Shown: positions 1-7,985 of the stretch, one piece after another | Numbering within the stretch: the first letter of the stretch is position 1 | Layout: every line of letters begins with the position of its first letter | Assembly: GCF_018069875.1 (NCBI RefSeq) | Contig: NZ_JAGQDF010000011.1 | Location: 145,394 to 209,393, forward strand | From: Ideonella alba | GTDB taxonomy: Bacteria; Pseudomonadota; Gammaproteobacteria; Burkholderiales; Burkholderiaceae_C | Length of the DNA stretch: 64,000 nucleotides | Direction: 5' to 3' | Notes under the pieces: model-generated | What the model saw: only the letters and a program-made list of their open reading frames with translations | Database searches by the model: none | What the model was told of the DNA's origin: nothing | Program-made: the position numbers and the translations under genes

Positions 1-515
1 GGGTGGGGCCAGTAGCCGGCCGTGGGGTCGTCGGCGCGCCACTCGCTGGGCCGGTAGCCGAAGTAGTTGCCGGTGTGGTTGACCACGATGTCCTGCACCA
101 GCGTCATGCCGCGGCCGTGCAGCGCACGCGCCAGTGCGCGGTAGTCGGCCAGCGTGCCCAGGTGGGGGTCCACCTTCATGAAGTGCTCGGCCCAGTAGCC
201 GTGGTAGCCCGCGCTGTGGCCCGACGGGTCCAGCCACTGGTTGGCCACCGGCGGCGTGATCCACACCCCGGTGGCGCCCAACCCCCGCACGTAGTCCAGC
301 CGGCGCTGCAGGCCGGCGAAATCGCCGCCCTGGTAATGCTCCAGGCTGCCCGGGCGGAACTCTCCACGGCCTTGGTCGTTGTTGCGCGGGTTGCCGTCGT
401 CAAAGCGGTCGGTCAGCACGAAGTACAGCACCTGGTCGCGCCAGTCGACGGGGGCCGCAGTGACCGGCGTGGCCGCGCCCAGGGTGGCCAGCAGGGTCCA
501 GACAAGGAGTTTCAT
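1..515 (-). CDS. Secreted alpha-amylase (GH13), 5' part only; truncated by the window edge
   Basis: The gene reads leftward from an ATG at 513-515 and runs off position 1, leaving about 171 N-terminal residues. The first ~21 residues (MKLLVWTLLATLGAATPVTA) look like a Sec signal peptide, so the enzyme is probably periplasmic or secreted. The mature part shows GH13 TIM-barrel hallmarks: an opening DQVLYFVLTDRF strand, GLGATGVWITP, and conserved region I as DIVVNHTGN. The catalytic Asp/Glu/Asp lie beyond the window. Its likely role is to hydrolyse starch or maltodextrin for the mal system to its right. No clear Shine-Dalgarno is visible; the TGTAG-N5-CTACA repeat lies just 16 bases upstream of the start. 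It is divergent from the TonB receptor gene. Confidence 0.85.
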   Translation of the reverse strand, partial: MKLLVWTLLATLGAATPVTAAPVDWRDQVLYFVLTDRFDDGNPRNNDQGRGEFRPGSLEHYQGGDFAGLQRRLDYVRGLGATGVWITPPVANQWLDPSGHSAGYHGYWAEHFMKVDPHLGTLADYRALARALHGRGMTLVQDIVVNHTGNYFGYRPSEWRADDPTAGYWPH

Positions 516-530
516 GGGACGCACGTGTAG

Positions 531-547
531 ATGTAGTTGGGCTACAT
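531..547. promoter_or_regulatory. Candidate operator, ATGTAG-N5-CTACAT, upstream of the amylase gene
   Basis: An inverted repeat with perfect 6-bp arms around TTGGG ends 16 bases upstream of the amylase ATG. The same arms with the same 5-base spacing recur at 6759-6775 directly upstream of malE, where one outer base differs. Same spacing, same position relative to the start codon and a common substrate pathway suggest one regulator, possibly of the LacI type. The regulator itself is not in the window. Confidence 0.6.
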
Positions 548-801
548 ATCGACGGTGCTTTCTCTGCTGGAGAACCACCGTCTGTGTGGAATCCTACCTG
601 TTCTACCGAGGAAGATGGGGCTTTTCCGTGTCGCTGGACGGCCACTCTTAGGGTTTTCACAAAGTTTGACGCTCAGCTAGTTTTGGTACAAATGCGTCGT
701 TCCAATCGTTGGCGCGATCTGTGTCGTGCCCTGTCCGGGCGCCACCACAGTCGGCGCCCGCCCCCGCCAAGAGACCTTTCGTCCAGAGAAGGAGTACCCC
801 G
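548..801. promoter_or_regulatory. Divergent intergenic region with putative promoter for the TonB receptor gene
   Basis: The gap between the amylase and receptor genes is AT-richer than the genes. A TTGACG at 666-671 and TACAAA at 687-692 resemble sigma70 -35/-10 boxes, but the 15-base spacing is short. A strong Shine-Dalgarno (AGAAGGAG, 787-794) precedes the GTG at 802. I see no second copy of the TGTAG-N5-CTACA repeat here, so the one at 531-547 would have to serve the receptor from about 120 bases upstream of this promoter, if it serves it at all. Confidence 0.35.
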
Positions 802-3585
802 GTGAAGCCCCAGTCCCACCCGCGCTCGCGCCGCCACTGTCCCACCCCGCTGACCGCCACCGCGGTGGGCGCCGCCCTGCTGGTCTCGGCTTTCGCCGCC
901 CAGGCCCAGGACACCCAGACCATCACCGTCACCGGCATCCGCAAGGGCATCGAAGACGCGATCTCGGTGAAGCGCAATGCCGATGGTGTCGTCGAAGCCA
1001 TCAGTGCCGAGGACATCGGCAAGCTGCCCGACACCACGATCGCCGAGTCCCTGTCCCGGCTGCCGGGTCTGACCACCCAACGCACCAAGGACGGCCGCGC
1101 TTCCAGCATCAGCATCCGTGGCCTGGGTCCCGACTTCAATGGCTACCTGTTGAACGGGCGCGAGCAGACCAGCATCGGCGACAGCCGCGGTGTTGACCTC
1201 AGCGTCTACCCTGCCGAACTCATCAGCGGCGCCACCGTCTACAAGACCAGTGACGCGTCCTTGATGACCGCCGGCCTGGCTGGCACGATCGACACGCGCC
1301 TGATCAATCCGCTGGACTTCCCCAACAGGGTGATCTACGGCAGTGTGCAGAAAGACAGCACCGGCCGGGGCCTGCCCAACGAAGGCAGTGGCAAGCGCTA
1401 CAGCCTGTCCTACATCGACCAGTTCGCCGATCGCACCATCGGTCTGGCTCTGGGCTTCGTCCATTCCGATGGCACGACCAACCAGCTGGGCACCGGCGGC
1501 TGGGGTGAGGCCACGGTCGATGCCACGCTGACCAATGGCCAGGTGGTCAATGGCGTCAAGATCCCGGCCCCCTGGGGTGCGGGTCTGGACTTCAGCAGCC
1601 AGCGCGTCAAGGACGACCGTGACGGTGTGGCCGCCATCCTGGCCTACCGTCCGAACAAGGATTTCAACAGCCAGCTGGACTTGTTCTACTCGAAGATCAA
1701 GACCTACACCAAGAAGCAGTTCGTCAAGGGCGGCCTCGGAGGTCCGATCACCAACGCCACGGTGGTCAACGGTGTGGCCACCAAGGGCACCTACAGCAAT
1801 GTGTCGCTGGTCGACTACATCGAGGGCATCAGCGACAACGACGAGGTGATGTCGGCAGGCTGGCGGAACACGCTCAAGCTGCAGAACGGCTGGAAGGCGT
1901 CGGTGGACCTGAGCCACAACTCCGCCAAGCGCATCGAGCGCGATGTCGAAGCCTACGCCGGCACGCTGACCACCGATACCCTGACCTTTGACCACACCGG
2001 CGGCGGCACGCCTCGCCTGACGCTGGGCAGCCCGCTGAACTACACCAATGCCAACACGATCGCCGTGCGTGATCAGACCGGCTGGAGCGGTGTGAACTAC
2101 CCGGACGGCACGCCGGTGCCGCAGGCGGGCTACACCAAGGGCCCGACGATCGAGGACAAGGTCAACGCCATCCGCGTGGACTTCACCAAGGATCTGTCTG
2201 GCGGCATGTTCACCGACGTGCAGTTTGGTGCCAACTACACGGTCCGCACGAAGGACCGCACCAGCGATGAAGGCCTGATCGTCTCCGCCAGCGGTGTGGG
2301 TCGTGACCGCATTCCCTTCCCCGCGGGCTCCTACATCGAGAAGAACGTTGGCGGCACCGGTCTCGACATGCTGACCTTTGATCCGCAAGCGGGTCTGTGG
2401 GCCGGTGCGAAGCTGCTGCGCAAGTACAACGACGACATCCTGTCCAAGACCTGGGGCGTCGAGGAGAAGGTCACCACGGCCTACGCCAAGCTCAACGTTG
2501 ACACCGAGCTGTCGGGCATCCCGGTGCGCGGCAATGTGGGCCTGCAGCTGGTCAACACGGATCAAAGCTCCAAGGGCTACCGCGCCGAGGTCGGCTCTGG
2601 CGTGGTGCTGAACAACCCCGCCAAGGGCTTGAGCACGGCCGGTACCACCTACCTGGATGTGCTGCCCTCCTTGAACTTGACCGGCGATCTGGGCGATGGC
2701 AACCAGGTGCGTCTGTCGGTGTCGCAGCAGATTGCGCGGCCGACCATGACCGACATGCGCAATTCGTTCGCGGCGTCGGTGGACACCAACGCGGCCAACT
2801 CGACGTTCGGCAAGTTTGTGGGCTCCGCGGGCAACCCGGAACTCAAGCCGTTCAAGGCCAAGGCGCTGGACCTGTCCTACGAGAAGTACTTCGGCAAGAA
2901 GGGCTACCTGAGTGCCGCGGCCTTCTACAAGAAGCTGGACACCTACATCACGCCGCAGACGCTGGTCAATTACGACTTCACGAAGTACGCACAAGCCCTG
3001 GGTCTGACGATCCCGCCTGCCGGCCCGATCGGAACGCTGACCACTTCGGTCAACGGCAACGGCGGCAACCTGTATGGCGTCGAGCTGACGGCCTCGGTGC
3101 CGTTCAACCTGGCGGCGGCCTTCCTGGATGGCTTCGGTGGCAGCATCAGCTACGCCGACACCCAGAGCTCGGTGAAGCTGCCCAACGTGCTCGGCAAGAA
3201 CCCGAACCAGCAGGTGTCGAAGGCCGATGGCGAGATTCCGCTGCCGGGTCTGTCTCGCAAGAACGCCAAGCTGATGCTCTACTATGAGAAGGCCGGCTTC
3301 AGTGCCTTTGTCGCGCAGAACTACCGCTCGACCTACATCGGCAGCGTGGCCAACGACGCCGTGGGCGGCTACCCGACGCTGCGCTACATCGAGGGCTCGT
3401 CCTGGGTGTCTGCGCAGGTGGGCTACGAGATGCAGGAGGGGCCGCTGAAGGGTCTGGGTCTGCGCCTGGAGGGCAACAACCTGAACAAGCCGGTCTACCG
3501 TCAGCTCAAGGCTGATGGCAAGACCGTCGACACCGAGACCAAGACCGGTGCTTCGCTCTCGTTGAAGGTCAACTACAAGTTCTGA
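802..3585 (+). CDS. TonB-dependent receptor (Xanthomonas/Caulobacter type), likely maltodextrin uptake
   Basis: A 927-residue outer-membrane receptor. The GTG at 802 is chosen because AGAAGGAG precedes it at normal spacing and a signal peptide ending AAQAQ follows within ~37 residues; the frame stays open further upstream. The plug domain shows ISAEDIGKLPDTTIAESLSR and GLTTQR, the signature of the Xanthomonas/Caulobacter carbohydrate receptor group. The barrel ends in the aromatic F of LKVNYKF, as expected for BAM-dependent insertion. Family members import maltodextrins and other glycans using TonB-ExbBD energy. The maltose ABC operon downstream supports an oligosaccharide substrate, but the flanking halogenase leaves another ligand possible. 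A clear terminator follows. Confidence 0.9.
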   Translation: MKPQSHPRSRRHCPTPLTATAVGAALLVSAFAAQAQDTQTITVTGIRKGIEDAISVKRNADGVVEAISAEDIGKLPDTTIAESLSRLPGLTTQRTKDGRASSISIRGLGPDFNGYLLNGREQTSIGDSRGVDLSVYPAELISGATVYKTSDASLMTAGLAGTIDTRLINPLDFPNRVIYGSVQKDSTGRGLPNEGSGKRYSLSYIDQFADRTIGLALGFVHSDGTTNQLGTGGWGEATVDATLTNGQVVNGVKIPAPWGAGLDFSSQRVKDDRDGVAAILAYRPNKDFNSQLDLFYSKIKTYTKKQFVKGGLGGPITNATVVNGVATKGTYSNVSLVDYIEGISDNDEVMSAGWRNTLKLQNGWKASVDLSHNSAKRIERDVEAYAGTLTTDTLTFDHTGGGTPRLTLGSPLNYTNANTIAVRDQTGWSGVNYPDGTPVPQAGYTKGPTIEDKVNAIRVDFTKDLSGGMFTDVQFGANYTVRTKDRTSDEGLIVSASGVGRDRIPFPAGSYIEKNVGGTGLDMLTFDPQAGLWAGAKLLRKYNDDILSKTWGVEEKVTTAYAKLNVDTELSGIPVRGNVGLQLVNTDQSSKGYRAEVGSGVVLNNPAKGLSTAGTTYLDVLPSLNLTGDLGDGNQVRLSVSQQIARPTMTDMRNSFAASVDTNAANSTFGKFVGSAGNPELKPFKAKALDLSYEKYFGKKGYLSAAAFYKKLDTYITPQTLVNYDFTKYAQALGLTIPPAGPIGTLTTSVNGNGGNLYGVELTASVPFNLAAAFLDGFGGSISYADTQSSVKLPNVLGKNPNQQVSKADGEIPLPGLSRKNAKLMLYYEKAGFSAFVAQNYRSTYIGSVANDAVGGYPTLRYIEGSSWVSAQVGYEMQEGPLKGLGLRLEGNNLNKPVYRQLKADGKTVDTETKTGASLSLKVNYKF

Positions 3586-3608
3586 TCCCCGACCGGGCGT
3601 CTTGAACC

Positions 3609-3640
3609 AGCCCCTTGTCCGGCTTGCCCGGCAAGGGGCT
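3609..3640 (+). terminator. Rho-independent terminator after the TonB receptor gene
   Basis: Nine-base perfect stem AGCCCCTTG / CAAGGGGCT with an inner CCGG/CCGG pairing, followed by TCTTC. It lies 24 bases after the receptor stop and separates that transcript from the halogenase gene. Confidence 0.8.
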
Positions 3641-3701
3641 TCTTCATGGCGGCGCTGGTTGACAATCGGCTCTGACGGCTTGCATCACTCCTGCTGACAT
3701 C

Positions 3702-5207
3702 ATGGACCATACCCCCCTGCGCAACATCGTCATCGTTGGCGGTGGCACATCCGGCTGGATGACCGCCGCGGCGCTGTCCAAGGTCCTCAAGGGCCGCTAC
3801 GAGATCACCCTGATCGAGTCCGAGGAGATCAGCACCATCGGGGTCGGCGAGGCCACGATCCCGATGATCTCGGTGTTCAACCGGATGCTCGAGATTGATG
3901 AGAACGAGTTTGTGCGGCAGACCCAGGCCTCGTTCAAGCTCGGCATCGAGTTCGTCAACTGGGGCCGCCTGGGAGACCGCTACATCCACGGGTTCGGTGT
4001 CATCGGGCAGGACAACTGGACGGTCGACTTCCATCAGTACTGGCTCAAGCAATACCTGGCCGGCAAGGCCAAGGAACTCGAGCATTACTCGATCAACACG
4101 CTGGCCTGTCGGCACAACAAGTTCATGCGGGCGCGGGCGGACATGCCCAATTCACCGCTGTCCCAGATTGCCTACGCCTTCCACTTTGACGCTTCCCTGT
4201 ATGCGCGCTTCTTGAGGCAATACAGCGAGCAGCGCGGTGTGCGCCGCGTGGAGGGGATCATCACTGATGTCTCCGTGCGCCCCGCCGACGGGCACATCGA
4301 GGCCGTCACCTTGAAGAATGGGCAACGCATCGAGGGCGATCTGTTCATCGACTGCTCAGGCATGCGCGCCCTGCTGATCGAGCAGACGCTGCAGGCCGGC
4401 TATGAGGACTGGTCGCATTGGTTGCCCTGCGACCGCGCGCTGGCGGTGCCCTGCGCCTCGGTGCCCGAGATCACGCCTTACACCCGATCGACCGCGCGCG
4501 ATGCCGGCTGGCAATGGCGCATCCCCCTGCAGCATCGCACGGGCAACGGCCTGGTCTATGCCAGTCGCTTCATGAGCGACGACGAGGCGCGTGGCGTGCT
4601 GCTGGGCAACCTGGACGGCGCGCCCCTGGCCGAGCCCCGGGCCATCCGCTTCGTGCCAGGGCGGCGGCGCAAGACCTGGGATCGCAACGTGGTGTCGATC
4701 GGTCTGGCCAGCGGCTTCATCGAGCCCCTCGAGTCCACCAGCATCCACCTGGTACAGATGGGCATCGCCCACCTGCTCACCTACTTTCCCGCAACGGGTT
4801 TCTCGCAGCCCGACATCGACGAGTACAACCGGACGATGCAACTGGAGTACGAGTGGGTGCGCGACTTCATCATCCTCCACTACAAGGCCACCGAGCGCAA
4901 CGACACGCCGTTCTGGGACTACTGCCGCACGATGGACATTCCGGCCTCGTTGCAGCACCGGATCGACCTGTTCCGCACCCACGGCCGCGTCTTCCGCGAG
5001 GGCAACGAGCTGTTCACCAAGGTCAGCTGGCTGCAGGTGATGCACGGCCAGCGCATCCGGCCTCAGGCCTACCACCCGCTTACGGACCTGCTGGATGAAA
5101 AGGAGATCGCGGACTATCTGGATGAGGTGTCAGGTGTCATCGCGGCCTGTGTGGAAGTGATGCCGAGCCACAACCGTTACATCGCAGAGAACTGCGCGGC
5201 GCGATGA
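3702..5207 (+). CDS. Flavin-dependent tryptophan-type halogenase
   Basis: 501 residues, the usual length for this family. It carries the FAD-binding GGGTSG at residues 13-18, the halogenase signature WQWRIP at 270-275 that blocks mono-oxygenase activity, and K79 in ASFKLGIEF, the position of the catalytic lysine that forms the haloamine in PrnA. EPLEST (341-346) supplies the conserved active-site glutamate. All key residues are present, so it is probably active. It needs FADH2 from a flavin reductase that I do not see nearby. The substrate is unknown: many halogenases encoded beside TonB receptors are not tryptophan enzymes, and some act on indole-like compounds. A terminator hairpin separates it from the receptor gene. 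No good Shine-Dalgarno is visible. Confidence 0.88.
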   Translation: MDHTPLRNIVIVGGGTSGWMTAAALSKVLKGRYEITLIESEEISTIGVGEATIPMISVFNRMLEIDENEFVRQTQASFKLGIEFVNWGRLGDRYIHGFGVIGQDNWTVDFHQYWLKQYLAGKAKELEHYSINTLACRHNKFMRARADMPNSPLSQIAYAFHFDASLYARFLRQYSEQRGVRRVEGIITDVSVRPADGHIEAVTLKNGQRIEGDLFIDCSGMRALLIEQTLQAGYEDWSHWLPCDRALAVPCASVPEITPYTRSTARDAGWQWRIPLQHRTGNGLVYASRFMSDDEARGVLLGNLDGAPLAEPRAIRFVPGRRRKTWDRNVVSIGLASGFIEPLESTSIHLVQMGIAHLLTYFPATGFSQPDIDEYNRTMQLEYEWVRDFIILHYKATERNDTPFWDYCRTMDIPASLQHRIDLFRTHGRVFREGNELFTKVSWLQVMHGQRIRPQAYHPLTDLLDEKEIADYLDEVSGVIAACVEVMPSHNRYIAENCAAR

Positions 5208-5216
5208 GCGCCGCGC
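5194..5216 (+). terminator. Terminator hairpin overlapping the halogenase stop codon
   Basis: Perfect 9-base stem GCGCGGCGC / GCGCCGCGC with loop GATGA, followed by TTTC. The TGA stop at 5205-5207 sits at the loop and the base of the second arm. Confidence 0.6.
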
Positions 5217-5238
5217 TTTCCTGACCCTCGGTAGCTCT

Positions 5239-6480
5239 TTAGTCTGCGGTGATTAGGAGTGGCGAGTTGGTCATGTTGGTGCCAGAAAACCTAGGCTTGC
5301 AGAAGGCGCCATCAGAACGCCAAACGCCTACGGAGGTAGTTGCGCCTGGAGCAAGCGTACTCGCGGGGAAAGCCACTATGTTTGCTGGGCCTGCCGTGCA
5401 GGCCACCGCAAGGCCGCTGATTGTTCCAGATCCGGTATTCTTTACTTGGAAATTGATATAGCCTGGTCCGCCATAACCTGACACGCTGAGCATTCCCTCT
5501 CCGGGGACGAAACCTCCCGGAAGGGTTGAAAGCTTCTTGTCCCAGGCCGTCTTAGGAAAGAAATCAGCTCGCCCGTCGCCATCACCGTCGACTGTGATTG
5601 TGTCGGTGGCAGCAAGCAATCCAGTCCATGAATTATTATACGCCATTCCGCATCCATCGCTGAAAGCTTCGACGCGGTAGGTCAGCGGTTTCCCAAGGGG
5701 AACGAACTGCGGATCATAGTCGTAAAATGGGCCGCCAACACCCGTCGGAAGGTCCGACAAAGCGGGAATCCCCAACTTCAGTTGCAGTTTCAGGAAGTCA
5801 AAGCTGAACGGAATTCCTCCGGTTCCTGAGACCACTTGACTGGTGGACTCGAAAACCTTTAGAAGCTTGTCGCCTCGGTAAATCCGGTAGCCGGCTTCGT
5901 TATCAACCGTATCGGTGCTGATGGTGCACGATGCTGGTGCGTTCCGATCATATCGAACTCCTCCGATGATCTCGGTCCACGAACACATAGTCCCTGGAAG
6001 AACCTTGGTTCCGTACGGCGGACAGGTGCAGGTGGTTTTCTGGCAGGCTAGCCGTTGAGTCCGCCGTTCCCAGGTGAGGCGAGCGACCGAGTAACTCGGG
6101 GCATAGCTGGCCACCAAGCCGAGAGTGGCAGTCTTCGTGCTGGAGTATCCCCCAAGGTCATTCTCAATCAGCGACAAGAGTTCACTCGCCTTTTGATCAT
6201 TGGATTTATTTGTACTGGTGAAAATCCTGTACATCTGATCTGCCCCGAATCGCGACATCTTTGCTCTGCATTTTGGGTCGGCAAGGCAGTTGTCAAGCGA
6301 TCCTGCGGCGACTTCGCCGATGCGTCCAAAATTTGCCTTTAGATACTCTGAGACAGCATTGGTCGGTACAATCTTGATGTTGGCTGGCCATTTTTCTGTG
6401 AACGTATAGTTTTGGGCAACTGCCGTGTTGCCAAGAAAAAATACAGACCCCAGAATCGCTATAACTTTTAAAAATCTCAT
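5239..6480 (-). CDS. Orphan secreted protein of low G+C, unknown function
   Basis: 413 residues with an N-terminal signal peptide (cleavage likely after NTAVA) and AGGGAA as Shine-Dalgarno. I recognise no family. The middle has a Cys-rich stretch (CQKTTCTCPPYG) and a YRIYRGDKLLKVF segment resembling fibronectin-III-like repeats of secreted proteins. DGDGDGRADFF around residue 300 resembles a calcium-binding DxDxDG loop. The C-terminal ~80 residues look like a beta-sandwich with paired cysteines. Base composition is strikingly AT-rich against its neighbours (22 of 60 bases are G or C in 6421-6480), which suggests recent horizontal acquisition. It is transcribed against the surrounding genes and sits between the halogenase and malE. 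Confidence 0.7.
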   Translation of the reverse strand: MRFLKVIAILGSVFFLGNTAVAQNYTFTEKWPANIKIVPTNAVSEYLKANFGRIGEVAAGSLDNCLADPKCRAKMSRFGADQMYRIFTSTNKSNDQKASELLSLIENDLGGYSSTKTATLGLVASYAPSYSVARLTWERRTQRLACQKTTCTCPPYGTKVLPGTMCSWTEIIGGVRYDRNAPASCTISTDTVDNEAGYRIYRGDKLLKVFESTSQVVSGTGGIPFSFDFLKLQLKLGIPALSDLPTGVGGPFYDYDPQFVPLGKPLTYRVEAFSDGCGMAYNNSWTGLLAATDTITVDGDGDGRADFFPKTAWDKKLSTLPGGFVPGEGMLSVSGYGGPGYINFQVKNTGSGTISGLAVACTAGPANIVAFPASTLAPGATTSVGVWRSDGAFCKPRFSGTNMTNSPLLITAD

Positions 6481-6785
6481 TTTTTCCCTAGTTGATTTGC
6501 GCCAAGCATGTTTTGATTGGCGAACGCGAATTTAACTGAAACCAATTGCTTTCGGGTTGGGTACTGGTACCCGTAAGCGATAGTTGCTGCGGTTGGTTTG
6601 GCATCTTGTCTCCTGCCTGCTACGCAAGCTGTGACTGACGGCACTTGTTGCCTTCGAATGTAGTAAAGATACTTGCGAATGGCTGGCTGAAACGCGTCGC
6701 GATCGGCGGGTTTCTACCTATGAAGTGCGATCTCGATTGCTGGGCCTATCTGAGTAAAATGTAGCAAAACTACACTCCACATCTG
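6481..6785. promoter_or_regulatory. AT-rich divergent intergenic region upstream of malE and the orphan gene
   Basis: About 305 bases without a gene. It shares the low G+C of the orphan gene up to about position 6660. An inverted repeat GGGTAC-TG-GTACCC lies at 6559-6572 and could be a protein-binding site for the orphan gene promoter. A TAAAAT at 6755-6760, overlapping the putative operator, is a plausible -10 for malE; no convincing -35 is visible. Confidence 0.4.
6759..6775. promoter_or_regulatory. Candidate operator, ATGTAG-N5-CTACAC, upstream of malE
   Basis: Second copy of the TGTAG-N5-CTACA repeat (spacer CAAAA), ending only 10 bases before the malE ATG and overlapping the plausible -10 at 6755-6760. 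Binding here would block transcription, as expected for a repressor. The short distance leaves no room for a normal leader with a Shine-Dalgarno. Confidence 0.6.
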
Positions 6786-7985
6786 ATGATTCGACGTCGC
6801 CATGTGGCTTGGTCCAGCCTCTTGTTGGCCGCGGGGGTGGTCGCGCCTGTCCGCGCCGCCGACCGCCGCCCGCTGGTGATCTGGTACAGCGTCGAAGGCG
6901 CCAAGGCCGTGCGCCGCATCGGCGAGGCCTTCACCGCCGCCACCGGTGTGCCGGTGGTGGTGGAGACCCCCGACGGCATTCCGGCGCGCTTCCAGCAGGC
7001 GGCCTCGGGCGGCAAGGGGCCGGACATCTGCACCTTCCCGCACGACCGCATTGGCGAGTACGTGGCCGGCGGCCTGGTGCATGCGGTGAGCCCGTCGCGC
7101 GCGCTGCTGGCCGACATTGACCCGCTGGCCTGGCGCGCGATGCGCTGGCGCGGCCGGGACTGGGGCTACCCGTACGCGATCGACGCGGTCACGCTGATCT
7201 ACAACAAGGCGCTGGTGCCGCGGCCGCCGGTCAGCTTCGACGAGGTGTTCGAGATCGAGGCGCGGCTGTCGCGCCAGGGTCGGCACGCCATCGTCTGGGA
7301 CTACACCAACAACTACTTCACCTGGCCGCTGCTGGCAGCCGGCGGCGGCTATGCCTTCCGGCAGCGCGAGGACGGCAGCTACGACCCGAACGACGTGGGC
7401 GTGGCCAACCCCGGCGCGCTGCGCGGCGCCGAGCTGCTGGCGCGCCTGGTGGCCGAGGGCGTGATGCCGCCCGGCTCGGGCTACGCCGAGATGGAGGCCG
7501 CGATGGCCCAGGGCCGCGCGGCGATGATGATCAACGGCGCCTGGTCCTGGGTGAACCTGCAGCGCGCCGGCATCGATTTCGGCGTCAGCCGCATCCCGGC
7601 GGTGGCCGGTCACCGCGCCGCACCGTTCATCGGCGTGCGCGGCTTCCTGATCAACCGCGCCAGTGCGCAGCGCGAGGTGGCGGCCGAGTTCATCGAGCAC
7701 TGGCTGCTGCGCCCTGAGGGCCTGCGCCTGCTGGACAGCGCCGAGCCGCTGGGCGCACCGGCCAGCCGGGCCCTGTTCGCCGAGCTGCGCGCGCGGCCCG
7801 GTCTGGGCGACAAGGTGGCCGGCATCATGGACTCGGCGCGCGACGGCCTGCCGATCCCGCCCTTGCCCGAGATGGGCCGTTTCTGGAGTGCGATGAAGGC
7901 CGCGCTGACCAACCTCACCGAGGGTCGCCAGACCCCGCGCGAAGCGCTTCAGGCGGCCGAGCGCCGCATCCGGGACAGCGCATGA
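6786..7985 (+). CDS. malE: Maltose/maltodextrin-binding periplasmic protein
   Basis: 399 residues, the usual length for an ABC solute-binding protein. A signal peptide ending near VRAAD is followed by LVIWYSVEGAKAVRRIGEAF, the typical opening of the MalE-like fold. ASGGKGPDI (about residues 73-81) and GYPYAIDAVTLIYNK (about 129-143) match conserved MalE segments. A C-terminal PIPPLPEMGRFW stretch, common in the family, is also present. It delivers maltose or maltodextrin to MalFG. The stop overlaps the malF start by ATGA, so the genes are translationally coupled. No Shine-Dalgarno precedes the ATG; the mRNA may be nearly leaderless. Confidence 0.88.
   Translation: MIRRRHVAWSSLLLAAGVVAPVRAADRRPLVIWYSVEGAKAVRRIGEAFTAATGVPVVVETPDGIPARFQQAASGGKGPDICTFPHDRIGEYVAGGLVHAVSPSRALLADIDPLAWRAMRWRGRDWGYPYAIDAVTLIYNKALVPRPPVSFDEVFEIEARLSRQGRHAIVWDYTNNYFTWPLLAAGGGYAFRQREDGSYDPNDVGVANPGALRGAELLARLVAEGVMPPGSGYAEMEAAMAQGRAAMMINGAWSWVNLQRAGIDFGVSRIPAVAGHRAAPFIGVRGFLINRASAQREVAAEFIEHWLLRPEGLRLLDSAEPLGAPASRALFAELRARPGLGDKVAGIMDSARDGLPIPPLPEMGRFWSAMKAALTNLTEGRQTPREALQAAERRIRDSA

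Noticed and set aside
673..2994. Very long open frame (773 residues) on the minus strand through the TonB receptor gene
   Set aside because: It is a shadow frame produced by codon bias at high G+C; the plus strand has clear receptor motifs, and the minus product is a low-complexity mix of Val, Ala, Arg and His.
6559..6572. GGGTAC-TG-GTACCC inverted repeat as a terminator
   Set aside because: The 2-base centre cannot form a stable hairpin loop and no T-run follows; kept only as a possible protein-binding site.
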